From Pseudomonadota bacterium (GTDB lineage: Bacteria > Pseudomonadota > Gammaproteobacteria > Xanthomonadales > Xanthomonadaceae): a stretch of 64,000 nt of DNA. The stretch covers positions 1 through 64,000 of the forward strand of contig JAKACT010000004.1 in the NCBI GenBank assembly GCA_021821195.1, given 5' to 3'. The notes beneath the pieces are model-generated. The model saw nothing but the letters and a program-made list of their open reading frames with translations. It had not been told where the DNA came from and ran no database searches. Both the position numbers and the translations under genes were made by a program. This document shows, piece after piece, positions 57,164 through 64,000 of the stretch; position 1 is the first letter of the stretch; each line of letters begins with the position of its first letter.

Positions 57164-58072
57164 ATGCCCAACGACTCCATCATCGAAACCCGTGCGCTGT
57201 CCAAGCGCTACGGACGCAAGCTGGCGCTGGACCGGCTTGACCTCGCGATTCCCCGCGGCCGGGTCCACGCCATCGTCGGTGCCAACGGCGCAGGCAAGTC
57301 CACGTTGTTCCGCATCCTGCTGGGCTTCATGCCGCCCAGCGCGGGCGAGGCGCGCATCCTCGGCAAGGACAGCCAGCAGCTGACGCCGCAGGACCGCGCG
57401 CGGATTGGCTTCGTCAACGAGGAACACACCCTGCCGAACTGGATGCGGGTGTCGCAGGTGGTGGCGATGCAGCGCCACCAGTACGGCCGCTGGAACCAGC
57501 AGGCCTTCGACGGCGTGATCGGCCACTACCACGTGCTGCCGGAGCAGAAGGTCGGCCAGCTCTCGCGCGGCGAGCGGGCCGGCTTCAACCTCGCGCTGGC
57601 ATTGGCGCAAGGGCCGGAGTTGCTGGTGCTGGACGAACCGACGCTGGGCCTCGACGTGGTCGCCAAGCGCGCCTTCCTGGAGTCGCTGCTGTACAGCAAT
57701 GCCGCGGACGACTGCACGGTGATCTATTGCTCGCACCAGATGGAGGAGATCGAGCGGGTTGCCGACAACCTCATCATCCTCGAACGCGGGCAGCTGCGGC
57801 ACATGTCGGCGCCGGAGGATTTCACCGCGCGCGTGAGCCACTGGGTGGCCGACGTGCCGTTCAAGGGTCCGGACCCGCGCAGCGTGCCCGGCCTGCTGGA
57901 AGCCCAGCGCCTCGACGGCCTGCACCACTACCTGGTGCTGGACCAGGACGCCGGCTTCGAGCGCTTCCTGCGCGAGGCCGGCGCACGCAACGTGCAGTCG
58001 ATGCCGGTCAGCCTGGATCGCGCGGTCAACGCCTTCCTTGCCAAGAACCATGCGGCGCCGGTCGCGGCCTGA
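57164..58072 (+). CDS. ABC transporter ATP-binding protein
   Basis: Walker A GANGAGKST, signature QLSRGERAGFNLALALAQGPELLVLDEPTLGLD. Confidence 0.93.
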   Translation: MPNDSIIETRALSKRYGRKLALDRLDLAIPRGRVHAIVGANGAGKSTLFRILLGFMPPSAGEARILGKDSQQLTPQDRARIGFVNEEHTLPNWMRVSQVVAMQRHQYGRWNQQAFDGVIGHYHVLPEQKVGQLSRGERAGFNLALALAQGPELLVLDEPTLGLDVVAKRAFLESLLYSNAADDCTVIYCSHQMEEIERVADNLIILERGQLRHMSAPEDFTARVSHWVADVPFKGPDPRSVPGLLEAQRLDGLHHYLVLDQDAGFERFLREAGARNVQSMPVSLDRAVNAFLAKNHAAPVAA

Positions 58073-58099
58073 GCCGCGCCGTGCCCTGAGGACACCAAC

Positions 58100-59935
58100 A
58101 TGAAAGATCTCTTCAAGAGCGAACTGCTGCGTTTCCGCCCCTGGGCCATCGCGGCCGCGGCGGTGCACGCCGGCGTCCTGGGTTTCCTGACCCGCATCGT
58201 CGACCTCGCCCAGCAGCCGCTGCTGGTCTACCAGGCCTTCGCCGTGACCTACGCGGTGGCCGGCACCCTGCTCGGGCTGTACCAGATGGGTACCTACCGC
58301 AAGCCGAACCAATGGCTCAGCCTGCTGCACCGGCCGATGCACCGCCTGCAGATCGCCGGCGCGCTGGGTGGCGCGGGCGCGGTGCTGATGTTCGTCGCCG
58401 CGGCATTGCCGATCGCGCTGATCGCGCTCTACCAGGACACGATGACCGCGCGCGTGGTGGACATGCGCCACTGGATGATGCCGATCGCCGGCTGGCTGGT
58501 CGCCCTGATCGGCTACGCGGCGGGCGCCTACGCGATGATCGGCAACCGCCGGCATTCGTTCGCGGTACTGGTGCTGCCGATGCTGCTGATGTTCGCGCAG
58601 GCCTCGGGCGTGGCGATGCTGGCATTGCAGGCCACCTTGCTGGCCGTGCTGGCGGGGCTGGTCGCCATCGTGTTCCGGCCCGATCCGGTGGCCGCACCGC
58701 GCAGCTTCGCCGCCGCCGCGGCAACCGCGCTGCCGGTGCAGCTCGGCGCGTATTTCCTGCTGTGGATGCTGGGCTACGGGGTCGAGCTGTTCTGGACGGC
58801 CTCCGGCACCCATCCGCTCAACATGGCCACGCCGCCGCACGGCGGTTACATCGAGGCCGATCGCGCGGAAGGCAAGGACATCCTGCTGATGGGCATCGAG
58901 CGCAGCCGCGACCCGGAGGCCGCGCTGTGGCGCGAGCAGATCGCGCTGTCCGACGTCTACACGCACTACCCGCTGCGCAACCTGCCGCGCCGCGGCGAGA
59001 TGACCAACCTGCAGCCGATGGAATTCACCGACGGCGAGCGCAACATCACCTGGGTGTTCAAGCACGACAGCATGCGCTTCGTCGGCTACGGGACGCTGGA
59101 CAAGCGCGCGCGCGGCGAGCTCGGGGTAGGTGAGGGGCAGGCGGGCGCTGCTGCCGGGCAATTCCCGGCGCCGACCATGCCGTTCGCCGCCAACTACCTG
59201 TACAACGCCCACGCCGCCTACCAGTACGACGACGGCCAGGGACGCATCCACGAACGCATCCGCCTGCCACGGGGCGAAGTGATGGCCAGCCCGCCGCAGC
59301 CGGCCGGCGACAACCTGCTGGCGCTCAGCGACCGCGCCGCCTATTTCTATCCCGGCCGCGAGGCGATGAACGGGCTGGACCTGCTGCAACCGCTGATGCG
59401 CGTGCCGATGCCGGGTAAGGTGGGCAACCTCGGCCGGATGGACGTGGTCGAACTGCTCGATGGCTACCTGGTGTCGTTCACCTACACCTGGGGCGTGTGG
59501 TCGAGCGAGCTGCAGCATCCGTTCCAGCAGGTGCTGCGCGTCGACGGCAACGGCCGCGTGCGCGTCGTGGCGCGCCGCGACATCGGCCAGGACCTGCCGA
59601 CCGCCTACACCGCGCGCATCTGGTGGCTGTCGCCGGCGTTGCGCACGCTGTGCCTGGGCGCGCAGGACCTGTACGCCGCGCCGGACCCGCTGCGCGCACC
59701 GCCGCAGCCGATGCCGCGCGGGATGCTGTGGCTGGCGCTGGCCTGCTGCGTGGCGTCCGTGCTCGGCGCGATCTGGCTGAGCGCACGCCTGCAGCTTGCG
59801 CCGCGCAACCGCTGGCTGTGGGTGGCGATGTGCGGCGTGGTCGGCCTGCCCGCACTGGTCGCGCTGTGGCTGATGGTGCCGAAGCGCGAAACGCTGCCGG
59901 CATCGCTGCCGGACCTGCAGGCCGCGGCCGCCTGA
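58100..59935 (+). CDS. ABC transporter permease-like membrane protein with large extracytoplasmic domain
   Basis: 611 aa; N-terminal TM cluster, about 250-300-residue soluble region, C-terminal TM pair; directly follows the ATPase. Confidence 0.75.
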   Translation: MKDLFKSELLRFRPWAIAAAAVHAGVLGFLTRIVDLAQQPLLVYQAFAVTYAVAGTLLGLYQMGTYRKPNQWLSLLHRPMHRLQIAGALGGAGAVLMFVAAALPIALIALYQDTMTARVVDMRHWMMPIAGWLVALIGYAAGAYAMIGNRRHSFAVLVLPMLLMFAQASGVAMLALQATLLAVLAGLVAIVFRPDPVAAPRSFAAAAATALPVQLGAYFLLWMLGYGVELFWTASGTHPLNMATPPHGGYIEADRAEGKDILLMGIERSRDPEAALWREQIALSDVYTHYPLRNLPRRGEMTNLQPMEFTDGERNITWVFKHDSMRFVGYGTLDKRARGELGVGEGQAGAAAGQFPAPTMPFAANYLYNAHAAYQYDDGQGRIHERIRLPRGEVMASPPQPAGDNLLALSDRAAYFYPGREAMNGLDLLQPLMRVPMPGKVGNLGRMDVVELLDGYLVSFTYTWGVWSSELQHPFQQVLRVDGNGRVRVVARRDIGQDLPTAYTARIWWLSPALRTLCLGAQDLYAAPDPLRAPPQPMPRGMLWLALACCVASVLGAIWLSARLQLAPRNRWLWVAMCGVVGLPALVALWLMVPKRETLPASLPDLQAAAA

Positions 59936-59962
59936 ACCCACGGACTTACGGAGAAGATCGAG

Positions 59963-62041
59963 ATGACGAAGTTCCGTGAGCTGTGCGGGACGCTGGCCTT
60001 GCTCGCGCTGCTGTTCGCGCCGGGGCAAGTGCCGGCGGCCGACGCCACCGTCGAAATCCGCAGCGCCATCGCCGCGCAGCGCGCGCTGCCGCGCGCACCG
60101 CAGCTGCCGCGCACCGCTTTCCTCGAAGGCCGCGGCCTGGCCGCGGTGCAGTTGTCGCCGACCGGCGACTACGTGGCCTACCTGCGTGAGCAGGGCGAAT
60201 CGCGCAGCCTGTTCCTGTTGCCCACCGCGGGCGGCAAGCCGCGGGTGCTGGTCGCGCGCACCGAGGCCGAACAGTTGTTCTGGTCGCACGACGGGCGCTG
60301 GCTGTTCCTGCGCGCGCCGAAGTCGCTGGCCAGCGTGTCGGTGGACGGCCGTGCCGGCGTGCGCGTGCCGATGGGCGGCGCGGAGCGGCGGCGGGCGATG
60401 AAGATCGACCCCTCGCAGCCGGCCGCGGTATTGCTGCGTGAACGCGTGTCGGCGGGCAAGAGCGAACGTTGGCGGATCGTGCGCATGGACGTGCGCGGCA
60501 AGCGCGGCGTGCTGCGCGAGGATCCGCGCTGGGTCCACGATGTCGCGCTGGATGCGCGCGGCCGGATCGTCGCGCTGGCGCGTTTCGAGGGCGACCACGA
60601 TGCGCTGCATCGCGTGCTGCCGGATGGTTCGCTGCGCGAAGTGCTGCGTCTCGCGCCGATGGAGCGGCTGAACCTGCTCGCCGCGATGCCCGATGGCAGC
60701 CTGCTGCTGGAGGGCAACCCGGGTAGCGAAGTGCCCGCCAACAACTTCCGTCGCGTGCTGCGGCTGACGCCCGGCGACACGCTGCAGACGCTGCACGAAG
60801 ACCCGCGCCACGAGGCCGACCTCGACGAAGTCGTGCTGGATCCGCGCACGGCGCAGCCGCTGGCGGCGAGCTATCGCAGCACCGTGGCCGCCACCTACGG
60901 CATCGGTGCTGCCGCGCCGATCGTGGCCGCCATCGAACGGCGCTTCCCGGGCCGCGACATCGCCGTGCAGGCCGGCAGCGCCGCATCCTCGCCATGGCTG
61001 GTGTCCGAACGCGCGTCGACCCTGCGCGATCCGCGCTGGCACCTGTTCGACCCACGCAGCGGCAAGCATCGGCGCATCCTCGACGAGGCCGCGATCACCG
61101 CGCATTCGCCGCAGGAGTCGCAACTGGCGCGCAAGCTCGCGGTGTCCTACCTCGCCTCGGACGGGCTGCGCGTGCATGGCTTCCTGCTGCTGCCGCCGGG
61201 TGTCGATCCCGCGCGCGCGCCGCTGATCGCGCACGTGCACGGCGGGCCGATCAACCATTTCCGCCCGGGCTTCGATGGCGTGGCGCAGTTCCTCGCCAAC
61301 CGCGGCTACGTGGTGTTCCAGTCGAACTTCCGCGGCTCCACCGGTCATGGCCGCGCCTACACGTTCGCGTCGAACGGCGACTACGGCAACGGCCGGGTGC
61401 AACGCGACATCGTCGAAGGCGTGCGCTGGCTGCTGGCGCAGGGCATCGGCGACAAGGATCGCGTCGGCATCGTCGGCCATTCCTTCGGCGGCTATTCCGC
61501 GCTGCTGGGGCTGACCTTCCAGCCGGAGCTGTTCAAGGTCGGCGTGGCCGGCGCACCGCCGGCGGACCTAGGCTGGGGCATGCGCTGGCTGGTCGCGGCC
61601 GGCGAGCAGGGCGACCTGCCGGATCGCTCGCTCAAGCACACGCTGGCGGCGTTGTCGCTGGACGCCACCGATCCCGCGACCTACGCGCGCCTGCACGCAC
61701 AGTCGCCGCAGGTGAACGCTTCGATGATGCAGCGGCCATTGCTGATCATGGCCGGTGGCGCCGACCGCACCGTGGCGATCCGCGAAGTGACGCATTACGT
61801 CGCGGCGCTGAAAGCGCAGGGCAGTCCCGTCACCCTGCTGGTGGAGCCGGGCGGCGGCCATTCGCCTGCCGCGCCGATCCCGCGCGAGGCCTACCTGTTC
61901 GCGATGGAGACCATGCTGCAGCGCCACCTCGGCGGGCCGGTGCCGGAGCCCGCGGGTCCGCGGCTGCGGGACTACCTGCGCGAGAACCTGCGCGCGGCGG
62001 GCCCGGAGTTCCGGGCGCTGGCAAGAAAGCCGGCGCGCTGA
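59963..62041 (+). CDS. Secreted S9 family peptidase (prolyl oligopeptidase/acylaminoacyl-peptidase type)
   Basis: Signal peptide MTKFRELCGTLALLALLFAPGQVPAA; beta-propeller; catalytic GIVGHSFGGYSALLG, MAGGADRTV, GGGHSP. Confidence 0.9.
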   Translation: MTKFRELCGTLALLALLFAPGQVPAADATVEIRSAIAAQRALPRAPQLPRTAFLEGRGLAAVQLSPTGDYVAYLREQGESRSLFLLPTAGGKPRVLVARTEAEQLFWSHDGRWLFLRAPKSLASVSVDGRAGVRVPMGGAERRRAMKIDPSQPAAVLLRERVSAGKSERWRIVRMDVRGKRGVLREDPRWVHDVALDARGRIVALARFEGDHDALHRVLPDGSLREVLRLAPMERLNLLAAMPDGSLLLEGNPGSEVPANNFRRVLRLTPGDTLQTLHEDPRHEADLDEVVLDPRTAQPLAASYRSTVAATYGIGAAAPIVAAIERRFPGRDIAVQAGSAASSPWLVSERASTLRDPRWHLFDPRSGKHRRILDEAAITAHSPQESQLARKLAVSYLASDGLRVHGFLLLPPGVDPARAPLIAHVHGGPINHFRPGFDGVAQFLANRGYVVFQSNFRGSTGHGRAYTFASNGDYGNGRVQRDIVEGVRWLLAQGIGDKDRVGIVGHSFGGYSALLGLTFQPELFKVGVAGAPPADLGWGMRWLVAAGEQGDLPDRSLKHTLAALSLDATDPATYARLHAQSPQVNASMMQRPLLIMAGGADRTVAIREVTHYVAALKAQGSPVTLLVEPGGGHSPAAPIPREAYLFAMETMLQRHLGGPVPEPAGPRLRDYLRENLRAAGPEFRALARKPAR

Positions 62042-62069
62042 GCGCCGGCGCCGATGCCCGCGGGGATGA

Positions 62070-64000
62070 TCAGGCGACGGGTTCGCGCAGGACCGGGTGG
62101 TCCCAGCCGGCGCGCGGCGCGAAGCGGTTGCCGTACTTCGCCTGCAGCGCCTGCAGCCGCGCCAGCAGCGTGTCGGCGCCGACGGCGCGGATGTGCTGGA
62201 TCGGGCCGCCGCGGAACGGCGCGAAGCCGGTGCCGAAGATCACCCCGGCATCGAGCAGGTCGGCATCGCTGACCACGCCGTCGTGCAGGCAAGCCACGGC
62301 TTCGTTGAGCAGCGGCAGGATGAGGCGGTCTTCCAGGTCGTCGGGCGCGACGAAACCTGCCGGCAGGTCGGGTTTCGCCGCCTTGCCGTTTTCCCATTTG
62401 TAGAGGCCCTGGCCGTCCTTCTTGCCGCGCTTGCCGGCTTCGACCGTCGCCAGCGCCGCCGGCACGTCCAGGCCGAGGAAGGGCGCCAGCTCGCGGCCGA
62501 CGCTGGCGGCCACGTCCAGGCCCACGGTGTCGAGCAGCTCGATCGGCCCCATCGGCATGCCGAAACGGGTAGCCGCCTTGTCGATGGCCGGGCCGGGGAT
62601 GCCCTCTGCGTAGGCGGTCGCGGCCTCGAGCATGTACGGGAACAGCACCCGGTTGACCAGGAAGCCGGGGGTGCCGGCCACCGGCACCGGGAACTTGCCC
62701 AGCGCCTTGCAGAACGCGGCCAGCCGGCGTTCGGTCTCGGCGGCCATGCCGTCGTGGCGGATGATTTCCACCAGCGGCATCTGCGCCACCGGGTTGAAGT
62801 AGTGCAGGCCGGCGAACTGCGCCGGGCGCGCGATGTGCGGGCGCAGTTCGTCCAGCGGGATCGACGAGGTGTTGGTGGTCAGCAGCGCGTCCGCCTTCAT
62901 GCGCGGTTCGACCGACTGGTACAGGTCGCGCTTGGCGTCGGGATTTTCGATGATGGCTTCGATGACGAGGTCGGCCTCGGGTACGCCTGCGCCGTCGAGG
63001 TCGGACTTCAGCCGCGCCGCCACCGCAGGGCGCTTGCTCTCGTCCTTGACCTTCTTCTCGAACAGGGCCTGCGCGCGCTGCAGGGCGCCGTCGATGAAGC
63101 GCTGCTCGCGGTCCTGCAGCGTCACCTCGAAGCCCTTGTAGGCGGCGAATGCGGCGATGTCGCCGCCCATCACGCCGGCGCCGACCACGTGCACGCGGGC
63201 GATGCCGGGTTCGCCCTTGCCCAGCGCCTTCAGCCGCTCGGTGAGGAAGAAGATGCGGATCAGGTTGCGCGCCGTGCTGCTGCCGGCGAGCTTCACCACC
63301 GCGCGGCGCTCGGCGTCGAGTCGGCCGCGGATGCCGGCGCCGCCGCTGCGCTCCCAGGTGGAGATCAGCGCGTAGGGCGCGGGATAGAAGGCCTTCGGTG
63401 CCTTGCGCGCGACCTGCTTGGCCATCTGCGGCGCCAGCAGCTTGCGCGCGGGAAGGGTGTTGGTCAGCCAGCCCAGCGCGCGCTGCTTGAACGGACGCAC
63501 CGTGCCCCCCAGCGCCAGCGTGGCGGCGGCGTCGATCAGCTGCGCCGGTTCCACCACCTTGTCCACCAGCCCGATCCCGCGTGCGGCTTTCGCGCTCAGT
63601 GCGCGCCCGGTCAGCATCATGTCCATCGCCGCCGGCGCGCCGACCAGCCGCGGCAGGCGGGCGCTGCCGCCCCAGCCGGGGAAGATGCCCAGCTGCACTT
63701 CCGGCAGGCCGATGCGGGTGGAGGCGTCGCTGCTGGCGACGCGGTAGCGGCACGCCAGCGAGATCTCGGTGCCGCCGCCCATGCAGAAGCCGTGGATGGC
63801 GGCGACGGTGGCACAAGGCAGGGTGGCCAGGGTCTGGAACACGTCCTGCCCGCGGCGGATGGCGTCGTTGACGGTACCGCGGCGGTCGAACGCCTGGAAC
63901 TCCTTGAGGTCGGCGCCGGCGATGAAGCCGCTGGCCTTGCCGGAGGCGATCACCAGCGCCTTGGGCGGTTCGATGGCGATGCGTTCCAGCGCATCGCCCA
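62070..64000 (-). CDS. Multifunctional fatty acid oxidation protein (enoyl-CoA hydratase/3-hydroxyacyl-CoA dehydrogenase; partial)
   Basis: Minus frame open to window end (...GDALERIAIEPPKALVIASGKASGFIAGADL); VHVVGAGVMGGDIAAFAAYKGFEVTLQD, FFNPVAQMPLVEII-like motif; FadB/FadJ-like. Confidence 0.92.
   Translation of the reverse strand, partial: GDALERIAIEPPKALVIASGKASGFIAGADLKEFQAFDRRGTVNDAIRRGQDVFQTLATLPCATVAAIHGFCMGGGTEISLACRYRVASSDASTRIGLPEVQLGIFPGWGGSARLPRLVGAPAAMDMMLTGRALSAKAARGIGLVDKVVEPAQLIDAAATLALGGTVRPFKQRALGWLTNTLPARKLLAPQMAKQVARKAPKAFYPAPYALISTWERSGGAGIRGRLDAERRAVVKLAGSSTARNLIRIFFLTERLKALGKGEPGIARVHVVGAGVMGGDIAAFAAYKGFEVTLQDREQRFIDGALQRAQALFEKKVKDESKRPAVAARLKSDLDGAGVPEADLVIEAIIENPDAKRDLYQSVEPRMKADALLTTNTSSIPLDELRPHIARPAQFAGLHYFNPVAQMPLVEIIRHDGMAAETERRLAAFCKALGKFPVPVAGTPGFLVNRVLFPYMLEAATAYAEGIPGPAIDKAATRFGMPMGPIELLDTVGLDVAASVGRELAPFLGLDVPAALATVEAGKRGKKDGQGLYKWENGKAAKPDLPAGFVAPDDLEDRLILPLLNEAVACLHDGVVSDADLLDAGVIFGTGFAPFRGGPIQHIRAVGADTLLARLQALQAKYGNRFAPRAGWDHPVLREPVA

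Noticed and set aside
56978-61480. 1500-aa minus-strand ORF opposite the ABC operon
   Set aside because: H/Q/R/A-rich translation with no motifs, antisense to four well-supported genes; typical high-GC shadow ORF.

Overview
The window is high-GC chromosomal DNA, most consistent with a Lysobacteraceae/Xanthomonadaceae-type gammaproteobacterium (inferred from gene order and protein character; no search was run). Most of it is ordinary core genome: ppk-phoR-phoB; tig-clpP-clpX-lon-hupB; ppiD; fabI; gloB-methyltransferase-rnhA-dnaQ; kdkA; ffs; dnaX-ybaB-recR; a MoxR/DUF58/transglutaminase operon; maf; yceD-rpmF-fabH-fabD-fabG-acpP-fabF-pabB-pabC-mltG-tmk-holB-pilZ; a GntR/ABC/S9-peptidase operon; and a partial fadB/fadJ-like gene. 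There are nine tRNAs and one SRP RNA. The clear accessory region is a compact (about 5.6 kb) integrative element at about 8716-14348, inserted at the 3' end of tRNA-Leu(UAG). It has a tyrosine integrase, an att-like direct repeat, and iterated TTGCCCC motifs at both ends that look like integrase arm sites. It also carries a translationally coupled cassette: AlpA, an unlisted 51-aa ORF, a zinc-finger primase-like protein, a RepA-like AAA ATPase, a TubC_N-like docking-domain protein with a C-terminal zinc ribbon, and an HGGxSTG-like protein. A divergent lipoprotein lies beyond the cassette. This element is the best candidate for an under-described system. Secondary candidates are an orphan DMADH/TMADH-like flavoenzyme and the GntR(YtrA-like)-ABC-permease-secreted S9 peptidase operon.
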